Part shown: one piece after another, positions 37,035 through 46,261 of the stretch
Position numbering within the stretch: the first letter of the stretch is position 1
Layout: the number at the start of each line of letters is the position of its first letter
Assembly (NCBI RefSeq): GCF_001368815.1
Contig: NZ_CTEI01000001.1
Span: 1,302,001-1,366,000 of the forward strand
From: Paraliobacillus sp. PM-2
GTDB lineage: Bacteria; Bacillota; Bacilli; Bacillales; Amphibacillaceae
Reading direction: 5' to 3'
DNA: 64,000 nucleotides
Notes under the pieces: generated by a model
What the model was told of the DNA's origin: nothing
Database searches by the model: none
What the model saw: only the letters and a program-made list of their open reading frames with translations
Translations under genes and position numbers: made by a program

Positions 37035-37048
37035 TTAAAACGTTTTCA
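37035..37048 (+). promoter_or_regulatory. Candidate CcpA site (cre) before msmX
   Basis: TTAAAACGTTTTCA differs at one position from the consensus TGWAANCGNTNWCA. It lies 21 bp before the msmX start, directly after two TATACT elements, where CcpA would block transcription. Confidence 0.5.
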
Positions 37049-37069
37049 TAAATGCAGGAGGGTTTAAAA

Positions 37070-38173
37070 ATGGCAGAATTAACATTGAAACATATTGATA
37101 AAGTATATGAAAAAGGTGCGCTAAAAGCAGTTGATGATTTCAACCTTGATATTGCCGACAAAGAATTTATTGTATTCGTTGGACCATCTGGTTGTGGTAA
37201 GTCGACCACATTACGTATGATTGCTGGTCTAGAAGAAATAACTTCAGGTGAATTCTATATTGATGATACATTAATGAATGATGTTGCTCCTAAAGACCGT
37301 GACATAGCAATGGTATTCCAGAACTATGCATTATATCCACATATGAATGTATACGATAACATGGCATTTGGATTAAAATTACGTAAATTTAAAAAAGATG
37401 AAATTGATCGTCGCGTTCAAAATGCTGCAAAAATTCTTGGATTAGAAGCATATTTAGATCGTAAACCAAAAGCATTATCTGGTGGTCAACGTCAACGTGT
37501 GGCATTAGGTCGTGCAATTGTACGTGATGCAAAAGTATTCTTAATGGATGAACCTTTATCTAACTTAGATGCTAAATTACGTGTACAAATGCGTGCTGAA
37601 ATTCAAAAATTACACCAACGCTTACAAACAACAACAATCTATGTAACACACGACCAAACGGAAGCAATGACCATGGCAACTCGTCTTGTTGTTATGAAAG
37701 ACGGTATCATTCAACAAGTTGGTGCACCAAAAGAAGTATATGATAAGCCAAATAATATTTTTGTTGGTGGATTTATCGGTTCACCTGCAATGAACTTCTT
37801 CTCTGGTGTTTTGGAAGAAGGTAAACTTTCCATAACAAATGATATGAAGATTGATGTACCTGAAGGTAAAATGAAAGTTCTTCGTGATCAAGGCTATATT
37901 GGTAAAGAAGTAATTCTAGGTGTTCGTCCAGAAGATATACATGATGAACCAGTATTTATTGATGCAAATCCAGGTTCTACTATTACTGCAACGATCGATG
38001 TAGCTGAACTAATGGGTTCTGAGTCATATTTATATTCTAAGCTTTCTGATCAAGACTTCGTTGCACGTGTTGATTCTCGTACTGATATCCATGGCGGAGA
38101 AAGTATTGAATTGGCACTAGATATGCATAAATCTCATTTCTTTGATAAAGAAACAGAAGACCGAATTAAATAA
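37070..38173 (+). CDS. msmX: Multi-sugar ABC transporter ATPase MsmX/UgpC
   Basis: An ATPase of 367 residues. Walker A is GPSGCGKST, the signature is LSGGQRQRVALGRA, Walker B is VFLMDEPLSNLDA and the switch His is in YVTHDQTEAM. The C-terminal regulatory OB-type domain (from about 240; GVRPEDIHDEP) is that of the MalK/MsmX group. MsmX-type subunits are shared by several sugar importers, and no sugar permease genes are adjacent here, which fits that role. The ATG at 37070 has an AGGAGGG box; an earlier ATG-less frame is not used. Codon usage is strongly biased, suggesting high expression. Confidence 0.9.
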   Translation: MAELTLKHIDKVYEKGALKAVDDFNLDIADKEFIVFVGPSGCGKSTTLRMIAGLEEITSGEFYIDDTLMNDVAPKDRDIAMVFQNYALYPHMNVYDNMAFGLKLRKFKKDEIDRRVQNAAKILGLEAYLDRKPKALSGGQRQRVALGRAIVRDAKVFLMDEPLSNLDAKLRVQMRAEIQKLHQRLQTTTIYVTHDQTEAMTMATRLVVMKDGIIQQVGAPKEVYDKPNNIFVGGFIGSPAMNFFSGVLEEGKLSITNDMKIDVPEGKMKVLRDQGYIGKEVILGVRPEDIHDEPVFIDANPGSTITATIDVAELMGSESYLYSKLSDQDFVARVDSRTDIHGGESIELALDMHKSHFFDKETEDRIK

Positions 38174-38187
38174 TTTAACTATTTCTT

Positions 38188-38217
38188 AAAGAAGCGGTTT
38201 CCTTTCCGCTTCTTTTT
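38188..38217. terminator. Bidirectional terminator after msmX
   Basis: Arms AAAGAAGCGG / CCGCTTCTTT with an 8-nt loop and T run; it reaches the stop codon of the convergent gene. Confidence 0.85.
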
Positions 38218-38473
38218 AATTCATATATATTTCTTTTAGTGACACGTGCATGCTGTGATTACATGTTGGACAATGCACCAGATGTAAACAATGATGATTT
38301 TGTTTTGAGTAAATATCTCCATCTAACAACTTCATTTCCTCATCTTCCATATAAGGAGCATAATCATCAAATTGATTGATCACTCTCCCCACGTCCTCCA
38401 TCTTCGTACCACACTTTACACAATCTTCTTCTATTGCAACCATTCCATTACAAGCCAAACATACAAACATCAT
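38216..38473 (-). CDS. Small zinc-ribbon-like protein
   Basis: A protein of 85 residues with three Cys pairs: CLAC near the start, CVKC about ten residues later and CPTC near residue 68, each of the CxxC type, followed by a His. This suggests one or two zinc sites. It is otherwise acidic (YMEDEEMKLLDGD). GGAGG precedes two adjacent ATG codons. No family was recognised; position between msmX and a SASP gene gives no clue on function. Confidence 0.6.
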   Translation of the reverse strand: MMFVCLACNGMVAIEEDCVKCGTKMEDVGRVINQFDDYAPYMEDEEMKLLDGDIYSKQNHHCLHLVHCPTCNHSMHVSLKEIYMN

Positions 38474-38506
38474 ATTTACCTCCGTTCATATAAATAATAA
38501 GCTATC

Positions 38507-38537
38507 AAAAAAAGAGGCACGCAATGTTGGTGCCTCT
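38507..38537 (-). terminator. Terminator of the SASP gene
   Basis: Arms AGAGGCAC / GTGCCTCT with a 9-nt loop and T7 on the minus strand. Confidence 0.8.
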
Positions 38538-38553
38538 AAAGCCAAGTTATATG

Positions 38554-38757
38554 TTATTGTTGTTGTGAACCGAATTGTTGTTCAGCTTGTTTTACTAAGC
38601 GTTTTGTGATTTCTCCACCTACAGAACCATTAGCTCGTGCTGTTTCTCCTGCACCAAGGGTAACTCCGAATTCTTGTGCAATTTCATATTTCATTTGATC
38701 TAAAGCCTGTTCAATTCCAGGAACTAGTAATTGATTTGATCTATTTTGATCTGCCAT
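38554..38757 (-). CDS. Alpha/beta-type small acid-soluble spore protein
   Basis: A protein of 67 residues with both SASP signatures: the germination-protease site region [20 protein letters not shown] (cleavage after Glu) and the C-terminal DNA-binding [17 protein letters not shown]. These proteins coat and protect spore DNA and are degraded by Gpr on germination. A GGAGGTGA box precedes the ATG. Expression in the forespore by sigma-G is expected from the family. Monocistronic with its own terminator. Confidence 0.95.
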   Translation of the reverse strand: MADQNRSNQLLVPGIEQALDQMKYEIAQEFGVTLGAGETARANGSVGGEITKRLVKQAEQQFGSQQQ

Positions 38758-38833
38758 CTTTTACTCACCTCCTACAAGCTTTAGTGTGAGCAAAAATCTA
38801 AAAGCTATTATAAAAATGAATGGGAAAAAAACC

Positions 38834-40225
38834 TTATTTATCCTTTGGACCAATCATTTCTTCAGGTTGTACTAAACGATCATACTCTGTATCACTTAGT
38901 ACATTTAAAGATACTGCAGATTCTTTTAATGTAATATTTTTCTCATAAGCATTTTTCGCAATTGTCGCAGCTTTTTCATAACCTATATGAGGATTGAGTG
39001 CTGTGACCAGCATAAGCGAATTTTCTACATATTTACTCATTTGCGATTGGTTTGGTTGTAAACCCTTCATACATCTTTTATCAAAGGAATCTATACTATC
39101 TGCTAAAAGCTGAATAGATTGAAGAAAGTTATAAATAATAACAGGTTTATATACATTTAGTTGAAAGTTCCCTTGACTTGCTGCTATACCAATCGTTGTA
39201 TCATTACCCATCACTTGTGTAGCTACCATTGTAATCGCTTCCGTCTGTGTAGGGTTAACTTTACCAGGCATAATAGATGAACCAGGTTCGTTAGCTGGAA
39301 TAGTAATTTCACCTATCCCTGCACGCGGCCCGCTTGCTAACCAACGAATATCATTTGCAATTTTCATCATATTTGCAGCAAGTCCTTTTAAAGCTCCATG
39401 CGTATGCACAATTGCGTCATGACTGGTTAAAGCATAAAATTTATTAGGATCAGATGTGAATGAACGATTGGTATACTGACTAATTTCTTCACATACCTTT
39501 TCAGCAAAGTCATGATGAGCATTTAAACCTGTCCCAACTGCAGTCCCTCCTATGGCAAGTTTATCTAAATAAACATAGCTATCTTGAATCATCTTCTCTG
39601 ATTGAGTAATCATTTCTAGCCACCCACTAATTTCTTGGGAAAAAGTTAGTGGTGTTGCATCTTGTAAATGCGTCCTTCCAATTTTTACAATATGACTGTA
39701 AGCCTGTATCTTTTTATGTAATGTTTCCTTTATTTTCTCTAGCACGGGGAATAAACGGTTCTCGATACACAATACCGAAGCAATGTGCATAGCTGTTGGG
39801 AAAGTGTCATTGGAACTTTGGGATTTATTCACATCGTCATTTGGATGTAACTTGATTTTACTTCCTTGTTCCGCTAGCCATTTGTTTCCTACGTGAGCAA
39901 TTACTTCGTTTACATTCATATTTGTTTGTGTACCGCTGCCGGTTTGCCACACTACTAATGGAAAATGATCTACTAATACTCCGTTAACCATTTGATTAAC
40001 CGCAAACTGGATAGCCAACAATTTTTCTTCTTCTAATTGACCAAGTTCATGATTTACTATGGCAGCGCTTTGCTTTAATATTCCAAAAGCCGAAATCAAT
40101 TCTGTTGGCATTGTTTCTGTACCAATTGGAAAATTATTTATACTGCGTTGTGTCTGTGCACCCCAATACTTCCGTTTATCTACTTTTATTTCACCAAGTG
40201 TGTCCTTTTCTATTCGATAAGACAT
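38834..40225 (-). CDS. fumC: Class II fumarate hydratase
   Basis: A soluble, iron-independent fumarase of 463 residues. The family signature [13 protein letters not shown] contains the mobile catalytic loop. The substrate-binding segments [11 protein letters not shown] and [13 protein letters not shown] are also present. It interconverts fumarate and malate in the TCA cycle. An AAAGGGG box precedes the ATG. Single gene with no obvious partner; in B. subtilis fumC (citG) lies elsewhere, so the local gene order is specific to this lineage. Confidence 0.95.
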   Translation of the reverse strand: MSYRIEKDTLGEIKVDKRKYWGAQTQRSINNFPIGTETMPTELISAFGILKQSAAIVNHELGQLEEEKLLAIQFAVNQMVNGVLVDHFPLVVWQTGSGTQTNMNVNEVIAHVGNKWLAEQGSKIKLHPNDDVNKSQSSNDTFPTAMHIASVLCIENRLFPVLEKIKETLHKKIQAYSHIVKIGRTHLQDATPLTFSQEISGWLEMITQSEKMIQDSYVYLDKLAIGGTAVGTGLNAHHDFAEKVCEEISQYTNRSFTSDPNKFYALTSHDAIVHTHGALKGLAANMMKIANDIRWLASGPRAGIGEITIPANEPGSSIMPGKVNPTQTEAITMVATQVMGNDTTIGIAASQGNFQLNVYKPVIIYNFLQSIQLLADSIDSFDKRCMKGLQPNQSQMSKYVENSLMLVTALNPHIGYEKAATIAKNAYEKNITLKESAVSLNVLSDTEYDRLVQPEEMIGPKDK

Positions 40226-40292
40226 CTATTCTACCCCTTTAAATAAAGTTTTATTCCTGTCTATTGTATCGTTTTTTCTATAAGAAAACTAT

Positions 40293-40333
40293 AAAAAACC
40301 CCTTTCTCAAAGTAATTGAGGAAAGGGGGTTTA
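40293..40333 (-). terminator. Terminator of the VanY-type gene
   Basis: Arms AAACCCCTTTCTCAA / TTGAGGAAAGGGGGTTT with T run on the minus strand. Confidence 0.8.
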
Positions 40334-40339
40334 ATCAGA

Positions 40340-41212
40340 TCAATAATCATAACCAAAATATTCTTCTAATGTGATTTTCTTTTGATAAATTGTCATTGCA
40401 ACATCCTTACCAACATAACGGACATGCCATGGTTCATAATTATATCCAGTAATATTACTTTTACCTTCTGGATAGCGGATAATAAAGCCAAAATCATGCG
40501 CATGTTCCGCTAACCATGATCCTGCATCTGTTCGACTAAATGATTGCTCAAGCAATGTTGCAGTTGTTTCTGTAGCAGATGCAACATCCATTGCTAAACC
40601 TGTTTGATGTTCACTTGTTCCTGGCTTAGCTGAATATTTATCCGCATGCTCTTTTCCGTTAGTTGCCACATTATTTTGATATATTTGCTCTTGCCGTTCA
40701 TAGGAACGGTAACCAGAAACGGCAACCAATCCAATGCCCTGATTTTTTGCTTCAGCAAACAATTTTTCTAAGGCGTCTGCTGCTACTTTTTGTAATTGTC
40801 GTTTTGGATGACCTTCTGCAGAATAATGTGGTACATCTGGAACAGTTAAATGAGGTGGAGTATAACCAACTGGTAATTTTCTTTGTTTATTAACATATAC
40901 TTTTATACTTTCAGGATTATCAACAACATGCAAACCTGTGTTTTTTTCTACTTTAGCAATATGTTTATTAATCTCTTCTGTTTGATCGTTTTCATTATTA
41001 TCTTCATTTTGGTTTGTTTCATCTTTTTTCCCATTTTTTGATTCATCTGATGTTTGCTCACTATTTTCATTCTCGTTTGATTGATCTGTATTTTCATTCT
41101 GTTCTTGTTGATCATTTTCATTCGTATTTTGAGTTTCTTGTGTATTTTCCTGTTGACAAGCTGTTAAAAACATCCCAACGAAAAATATAATTATAATGAC
41201 ATATTTTCGCAT
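40340..41212 (-). CDS. VanY-family D-alanyl-D-alanine carboxypeptidase lipoprotein
   Basis: A lipoprotein of 290 residues (lipobox LTAC, Cys19). A spacer of about 65 residues made almost only of Glu, Gln, Asn, Asp, Ser and Thr follows, probably to span the wall. The VanY/LdcB domain has SAKPGTSEHQTGLAMDV (zinc His and Asp) and YEPWHVRYVG (third zinc His). Such enzymes remove the terminal D-Ala from peptidoglycan peptides. It resembles B. subtilis YodJ in layout. GAAAGGAT precedes the ATG. Confidence 0.88.
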   Translation of the reverse strand: MRKYVIIIIFFVGMFLTACQQENTQETQNTNENDQQEQNENTDQSNENENSEQTSDESKNGKKDETNQNEDNNENDQTEEINKHIAKVEKNTGLHVVDNPESIKVYVNKQRKLPVGYTPPHLTVPDVPHYSAEGHPKRQLQKVAADALEKLFAEAKNQGIGLVAVSGYRSYERQEQIYQNNVATNGKEHADKYSAKPGTSEHQTGLAMDVASATETTATLLEQSFSRTDAGSWLAEHAHDFGFIIRYPEGKSNITGYNYEPWHVRYVGKDVAMTIYQKKITLEEYFGYDY

Positions 41213-41309
41213 ATAAAAATCCTTTCACTTTGATTCTTTCTGTATCAATTTCACTATAACATAATTTTAACAGCTTAAGTATTGTATATTATAATATTAT
41301 ATTTACCAC

Positions 41310-41342
41310 AAAAAAATTCCTTGCCCTAAATGACAAGGAATA
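41310..41342 (-). terminator. Terminator of the IDEAL-domain gene
   Basis: Arms ATTCCTTG / CAAGGAAT around a 10-nt loop with T7 on the minus strand. Confidence 0.75.
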
Positions 41343-41350
41343 TTATCGTT

Positions 41351-41596
41351 TTAAAATTCGTATGTGTAGGCTTGATATTCTTTACTTAATTGCAGAAAGG
41401 CTATTTTATCTTGATGATCAATGGCTTCATTAATACGTTGTTCCAACTGTGATTTATTCCATCTTGAAACTAAATCATCTAAAAGTAATTGTGAAGCAAG
41501 TTTGATTTCAAAGGAAATCTCTTTTTTTGCTTTAATGGGTGAATCCTTAACAGCAGCAAAACTGCTTAACAAGTAATTGGCCTTTTGCTTTTTCAT
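41351..41596 (-). CDS. IDEAL-domain protein, 81 residues
   Basis: A small protein whose C-terminus (LEQRINEAIDHQDKIAFLQL and SKEY) fits the IDEAL domain, a short motif of Firmicute proteins; the namesake sequence appears here as INEAI. The N-terminal half contains a FEIKLASQLLLDDLVSRW helix. IDEAL proteins are thought to mediate small protein-protein contacts; the partner is unknown. An AGGGGG box precedes the ATG. Confidence 0.75.
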   Translation of the reverse strand: MKKQKANYLLSSFAAVKDSPIKAKKEISFEIKLASQLLLDDLVSRWNKSQLEQRINEAIDHQDKIAFLQLSKEYQAYTYEF

Positions 41597-41734
41597 GGAA
41601 CACGCCCCCTTGTTCCTTTTTTCTATTATCTAAGATTTTTTGTTTGATTGCAATAGTTATCTATATAATTTTCAGAATTAATTATATATTTTCTTCATGC
41701 ATGAACATTAGCAAAAAATCTATACAAAAAAGAA

Positions 41735-42958
41735 TTAGTTTGCTGTACGATGTATTTTATAAAAAGCAAAAAAAACGGCAATTGCAATAGATATACTAAA
41801 GACCACAACCATCCACCAAATGTTATACTTCATCAATACTGCTGTAACCGGAGGACCTAGTGCAACACCAATATATCGTGCAGAACTATATAGACACGTT
41901 GTTGTTCCGCGTACTTCCTTTTCGATTGTTTGCGTTATAATAGCATCTAAACAAGGCAGACCAACTCCAATTCCTATCCCGCCAATTACAAAAACAAATA
42001 AAATATAAATAAAATAATCTGAAAATCCAATGGCAAGAATGGAACTACATAAAATAAGTAAGCCAATAATAATAATTGCTCTCATTAATTTTATATCTGA
42101 ACCAATTTTCTTCCCTGCAATATAAGAAGATAGACATAATGCTGCAAGTGGAACTGCTAAATAAAAACCCTTCTTTATCCCTTCAATTTGATATTTATCT
42201 TCTAATACTGTTGAAAGATAAAAAAGAACACCAAATAAGACAAACATTAAAATTATCCCAATAATAAAAACAGCAAGCAACCATGTTCCGTGCTCTTTAA
42301 AGGTTGCTTTTGTATTTTGCCAATAACGTTTAAATGAAAAGGGTGCTTCTTTTTTATTTGGTTTCTTCACTAAAAAAAGCACAAAAGTTGCTGACACGAT
42401 ACAGAATATAGGGATTGTCCAAAATGGCAAGAACCAGATTACACTTGCTAAGGCAGCACCTAAAATAGGACTAAGTACTTTTCCTAACGTATTAGCTGTT
42501 TCAATTAAACCTAATGTCGTACTAACATCACGCTCTCGTTCAAACATATCACCTACTAAGGGTAATACAATTGGAGCAGTACCTGATACGCCAATACCCT
42601 GCAAAACACGACCAACTAATATCATTAAATAAGGCGACTCCATTTTCCAGGCAGCATAACCAGATAAAAACCCTCCTGCTCCAGCAATTAAAAGAGAAGG
42701 AATAATGACAATTTTTCTTCCGTATCGATCGGATAAGAAACCTGCTATTGGAATGAGGAAAATTGCAACAATAGAATAGAAAGTAATAATATAACTAGAT
42801 TGTATAGAAGAAATATTTATTTTTTCCTCCATTAAAGGCAATACAGGAATTAACATGGAATTACCCAATGTCATAATTAAAGGTATCGAAGCTAAAGAAA
42901 CGATTGCCCATCTTTTTTCATGTAAATCATTTGCTTTATGATCAAGCTGACTATCCAA
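41735..42958 (-). CDS. MFS efflux transporter
   Basis: A major facilitator of 407 residues with 12 predicted helices. The loop 2-3 motif GFLSDRYGRKIVI and the motif C-like GVSGTAPIVLPLVGDMFE in helix 5 region mark it as a DHA1-type drug:H+ antiporter. The start is TTG at 42958, with an AAGGTGAT box at good spacing. It diverges from the CDF gene, with a perfect 20-bp palindrome between them. The substrate cannot be predicted. Confidence 0.82.
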   Translation of the reverse strand: MDSQLDHKANDLHEKRWAIVSLASIPLIMTLGNSMLIPVLPLMEEKINISSIQSSYIITFYSIVAIFLIPIAGFLSDRYGRKIVIIPSLLIAGAGGFLSGYAAWKMESPYLMILVGRVLQGIGVSGTAPIVLPLVGDMFERERDVSTTLGLIETANTLGKVLSPILGAALASVIWFLPFWTIPIFCIVSATFVLFLVKKPNKKEAPFSFKRYWQNTKATFKEHGTWLLAVFIIGIILMFVLFGVLFYLSTVLEDKYQIEGIKKGFYLAVPLAALCLSSYIAGKKIGSDIKLMRAIIIIGLLILCSSILAIGFSDYFIYILFVFVIGGIGIGVGLPCLDAIITQTIEKEVRGTTTCLYSSARYIGVALGPPVTAVLMKYNIWWMVVVFSISIAIAVFFAFYKIHRTAN

Positions 42959-43050
42959 TTTTTATCACCTTCTTTCATAGATGCTATATCCTATTATGGA
43001 TTTATATTTTAAAAAAATGTATTACAAAATAATAAATAGACAGGCTAGGA

Positions 43051-43070
43051 ATGTTTACCAAAGTAAACAT
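43051..43070. promoter_or_regulatory. Palindrome between MFS and CDF genes
   Basis: ATGTTTAC, 4 nt (CAAA), GTAAACAT: perfect 8-bp arms, extended imperfectly by GGA/CCT on the sides. Operator-like, 92 bp before the MFS start and 107 bp before the CDF start. Confidence 0.5.
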
Positions 43071-43176
43071 CCTTTCTATACCACAATTGATGTTGCTAGG
43101 CGAACTATTTTTTCTCTAGACTCAACCACAATCGGTTTGGTAAGCTTGGTATGCTATTAGAACAGGAGGAAAATCC

Positions 43177-44055
43177 ATGAATGAATATAACAATTTAAAA
43201 AAAGGAGAAAAAGGAGCATGGATTAGTATTATAGCTTACCTATGTTTAGCTTTGATAAAATTAATCATTGCCTCCATTGGCGGTTCGTCAGCTTTACGTG
43301 CAGATGGATTAAATAATACAACAGATGTTATTGCTTCTATTGCTGTTTTAATCGGTTTACGAATATCAAGAAAACCCCCTGATGCAGATCATCATTATGG
43401 TCATTATCGTGCAGAAATGATTGCTTCACTCATCGCTGCTTTTATTATGATATCCGTTGGGTTACAAGTTATTATTGGAACCGTCCAATCCATTGTATAT
43501 TCAAATTATAATCAACCAAGTATGTTAACAGGCTGGACTGCTTTAATTGCTGCTTTCGTAATGTATGGGGTTTATCGATATAACTTACAATTGGCTGAAA
43601 AAGTAAATAGTAGTTCCTTATATGCAGCGGCACAAGACAATAAATCAGATGCTTTAGTAAGTATCGGTGCTTTTATCGGCATAGTCGGTTCTCAATTTGG
43701 TTTCTTTTGGATAGATCCGATTGCAGGAGTAATTGTGGGAATTATTATATGTAAAACAGCTTGGGGAATCTTTAGAGATGCTAGCCACACATTAACTGAT
43801 GGATTTGATGAAGAAACGTTAGCAGCGATCAAACAAAGTGTTGGCAAAGATGAAGAAGTATTAGAGGTGAAAGATATAAAAGGTCGATTACATGGCAATC
43901 AAGCATTAGTCGAAATCACATTATATGTTAATCCTCAGTTAACAGTGGCACAAAGCCATCACATTACCGATCGTATTGAAGAATTATTAGCACATAAACA
44001 TAATGTTCCACACGCACATATCCATATTGAACCCTTCCCAAAGAAAAAAAATTAA
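43177..44055 (+). CDS. Cation diffusion facilitator, manganese type
   Basis: A CDF exporter of 292 residues with six helices and a C-terminal cytoplasmic ferredoxin-like domain ending in HAHIHIEPFP. The metal site of helix 2 reads NNTTD and that of helix 5 DNKSD, so it has the N/D-D-D-D set of manganese exporters (MneP, MneS, MntE types) and not the HxxxD pairs of zinc exporters. The zinc-type CzcD at 54690 shows the contrast. Proton-coupled Mn2+ export from the cytoplasm is therefore the likely role. A yybP-ykoY riboswitch was looked for upstream and not seen. Confidence 0.8.
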   Translation: MNEYNNLKKGEKGAWISIIAYLCLALIKLIIASIGGSSALRADGLNNTTDVIASIAVLIGLRISRKPPDADHHYGHYRAEMIASLIAAFIMISVGLQVIIGTVQSIVYSNYNQPSMLTGWTALIAAFVMYGVYRYNLQLAEKVNSSSLYAAAQDNKSDALVSIGAFIGIVGSQFGFFWIDPIAGVIVGIIICKTAWGIFRDASHTLTDGFDEETLAAIKQSVGKDEEVLEVKDIKGRLHGNQALVEITLYVNPQLTVAQSHHITDRIEELLAHKHNVPHAHIHIEPFPKKKN

Positions 44056-44059
44056 AAAA

Positions 44060-44112
44060 CCCGTTTAGCAATGTAACATGTTTAAGTATTGTATACATTA
44101 CTAAACGTGGCT
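44060..44112. terminator. Bidirectional terminator between CDF gene and azlD
   Basis: Arms CGTTTAGCAATGTA / TACATTACTAAACG with one mismatch and T-rich flanks on both sides. Confidence 0.65.
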
Positions 44113-44123
44113 TTTCTTTACAC

Positions 44124-44420
44124 TTAATATAACGTCAATAAGAATACGGCTATACTAGCTCCTAAAACAATAAAAATGATATTTGCACGAAAAACAGCGA
44201 ATAAAACAGCGAATAACGAACCGATGAAACCAATCCAAGGTTTTTCTGGAATAACTGTCAGCACACCAGGAAAAATCAACGCTCCTAGTGCTGCATATGG
44301 AATAACATCCAACCATCCGTTCAACCAATTAGGAAATTGAATTTTATCAACAATAAATACCGGAATTAAACGAGGTACCATTGTAACAAAAGCCATACCA
44401 ATCACTATAACCATAATCAA
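44124..44420 (-). CDS. azlD: Branched-chain amino acid exporter subunit AzlD
   Basis: A small membrane protein of 98 residues with three or four helices and the AzlD pattern RLIPVF near residue 15 and PYAALGALIFPGVL in the middle. It acts together with AzlC as an exporter of branched-chain amino acids or analogues. The start overlaps the azlC stop by 4 bp, so the two are coupled. Confidence 0.9.
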   Translation of the reverse strand: MIMVIVIGMAFVTMVPRLIPVFIVDKIQFPNWLNGWLDVIPYAALGALIFPGVLTVIPEKPWIGFIGSLFAVLFAVFRANIIFIVLGASIAVFLLTLY

Positions 44421-45151
44421 AATGATCTCCCCTTTATCATGAATGTACCAATAAAACTTGCAAGCAATGTACTACAAACGATGCTCCATCCTTGTGCTAA
44501 AGCCCATTGATAGGAAAATACATAATTTAAAACCATTGCTACAATCGCTATGTATCCGAAGCGTATCTCTTTTTTTACCGAGGGAATTAATAATGCAATG
44601 AACATCGCATATAACGCAATACCCATACTTCGGCTTAACGTCTCAGGAATTACGTCTCCTAATACGCCACCGAGAAAAGAACCTACTATCCATGAAGCGT
44701 AAGCAGTAACCATTAAGGTACCATAAAAATAACCGCCTGCTTCTTGATTTCCTTCTTTTGTGTTTAACGATGCTACAGAAAAAGATTCATCTGTTAATCC
44801 TAATGATAGTGGGATTTTCCATTTCTTCTCTAATGGTCTTGTTCGATTCGCAAAAGATAAACTCATGACAAAATGCCTAAAATTAAGTACAAATGTCGCA
44901 ACTATAATTTCAATTGAACCCGCCCCTACTGTTATCATGTTTACACCCATAAATTGTGCTGCTCCTGCATAAACAAGTATGCTCATCGCTGTTAATTCAA
45001 ACAGTGATATGCCAGATTGAGACGCTAAAACACCATATGTAATCGCAATAGGGAGGTAGCCTAAAATGATCGGTAAGGCAGCAATAAACCCCTTTTTCAC
45101 CATTTTTATCTTTACAGATTGTTGATTATTTAAAATTATTCTTGTCTCCAT
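44417..45151 (-). CDS. azlC: Branched-chain amino acid exporter subunit AzlC
   Basis: A membrane protein of 244 residues with the AzlC signature regions LPIILGYLPIAITYGVLAS, YAGAAQFMGVNMI and FVLNFRHFVMSLSFA. The first 17 residues are hydrophilic. It is the main subunit of the AzlCD exporter. A G-rich ribosome site precedes the ATG at 45151. No Lrp-like azlB regulator gene is adjacent, unlike in B. subtilis. Confidence 0.92.
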   Translation of the reverse strand: METRIILNNQQSVKIKMVKKGFIAALPIILGYLPIAITYGVLASQSGISLFELTAMSILVYAGAAQFMGVNMITVGAGSIEIIVATFVLNFRHFVMSLSFANRTRPLEKKWKIPLSLGLTDESFSVASLNTKEGNQEAGGYFYGTLMVTAYASWIVGSFLGGVLGDVIPETLSRSMGIALYAMFIALLIPSVKKEIRFGYIAIVAMVLNYVFSYQWALAQGWSIVCSTLLASFIGTFMIKGRSF

Positions 45152-45277
45152 CTACTCCCCCCCATGAAAGCTTTTTAGATACTTTAACATATTTCTTTGT
45201 ATGTTTGTGAAAAATAATAATTCTTTTATAAAACAAAAGACAGCACACGGTTTGTTGCTGTGTGCTGCCATACGCAT

Positions 45278-46033
45278 CTATGATTTATCTTGTTCTGTTA
45301 AAATCATTGGTCCTTCTTTTGAAATAACGACGGTATGTTCAAATTGTGCAGAACGTTTCCCATCAACCGTTCTCGCAGTCCAATTATTACTGTCCATTTT
45401 ACTATGCCAAGACCCTTCGTTTAACATTGGCTCAATTGTAATAACCATGCCCTCTTTCAATCGTGCTCCTTTATTAGGTAAACCATAGTGAGGGATATGT
45501 GGCGATTCGTGAATAGTTGGTCCAATACCATGCCCTGTAAAATCACGTACTACTGAAAAACCTTCTGCTTCTGCGTATTGCTGGATAGCGTGGCCTATAT
45601 CGCCAATTCGATTACCAACTTTTGCTTGCTCTATTCCTTTATATAATGCTTCTTTTGTTACATTTAATAGATGTGTTGTTTTTTCATCGGGTTCTCCTAC
45701 GACATAGGTCCAAGCAGAATCAGCCAAACCACCATTTAAATTAACGACCATGTCAATGGTAACAATATCGCCTTGGTTTAGTGGTTCATTTCGAGGAAAA
45801 CCATGGCAAATTTCATCGTTTATCGAAGCACAAGTAGCATATTCATAACCATTATATCCTTTTTGTTCTGGTGTCGCTCCATTTTCAGCTAGAAATTTTT
45901 CCACAAACTGATCAATTTCTTGTGTCGTCACACCTGGTTTCATTCTTTTTGCTATTTCTTTATGACAAGCTACTAGTAACTCTCCTGCTTTTCTCATCAT
46001 TTCAATTTCACGCGTACTTTTTCGTGTAATCAT
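45278..46033 (-). CDS. map: Methionine aminopeptidase type I
   Basis: A cytosolic metallopeptidase of 251 residues that removes the initiator methionine. The five metal ligands can be placed: Asp in VTIDMVVNLNGGLADSAW (two), His in FTGHGIGP, Glu in ITIEPML and Glu in QFEHTVV. It is an extra copy outside the ribosomal protein cluster, as in B. subtilis YflG; which copy is the main one cannot be told here. An AAGGAAGG box precedes the ATG. Confidence 0.92.
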   Translation of the reverse strand: MITRKSTREIEMMRKAGELLVACHKEIAKRMKPGVTTQEIDQFVEKFLAENGATPEQKGYNGYEYATCASINDEICHGFPRNEPLNQGDIVTIDMVVNLNGGLADSAWTYVVGEPDEKTTHLLNVTKEALYKGIEQAKVGNRIGDIGHAIQQYAEAEGFSVVRDFTGHGIGPTIHESPHIPHYGLPNKGARLKEGMVITIEPMLNEGSWHSKMDSNNWTARTVDGKRSAQFEHTVVISKEGPMILTEQDKS

Positions 46034-46204
46034 TCCACAATCCTTCCTTTCTTATTTAACTATATCTCATTTTAAGCAATCTAGCCATTAGTCTCCCTCG
46101 TCAAACGAAGGAATAAGTCATTCCTACACTTATGTATAAACCTTTTATTTTATCCATTATTACATTTTCTTCTACTATAGAGATAATGTCAATAAAATTC
46201 ACTT

Positions 46205-46241
46205 AAAAATAGAGAACGCAGCAGCTGCGTTCTCTATTTTT
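46205..46241 (-). terminator. Terminator of the second YjcZ-type gene
   Basis: Perfect stem AAAATAGAGAACGCAGC / GCTGCGTTCTCTATTTT with T5 and further T on the minus strand. Confidence 0.85.
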
Positions 46242-46261
46242 ATAAATCTAATACGTGATGC

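Noticed and set aside
42959-43176. Manganese (yybP-ykoY) riboswitch before the manganese-type exporter
   Set aside because: The conserved loop sequences of that riboswitch were not found; only a DNA-type palindrome is seen.
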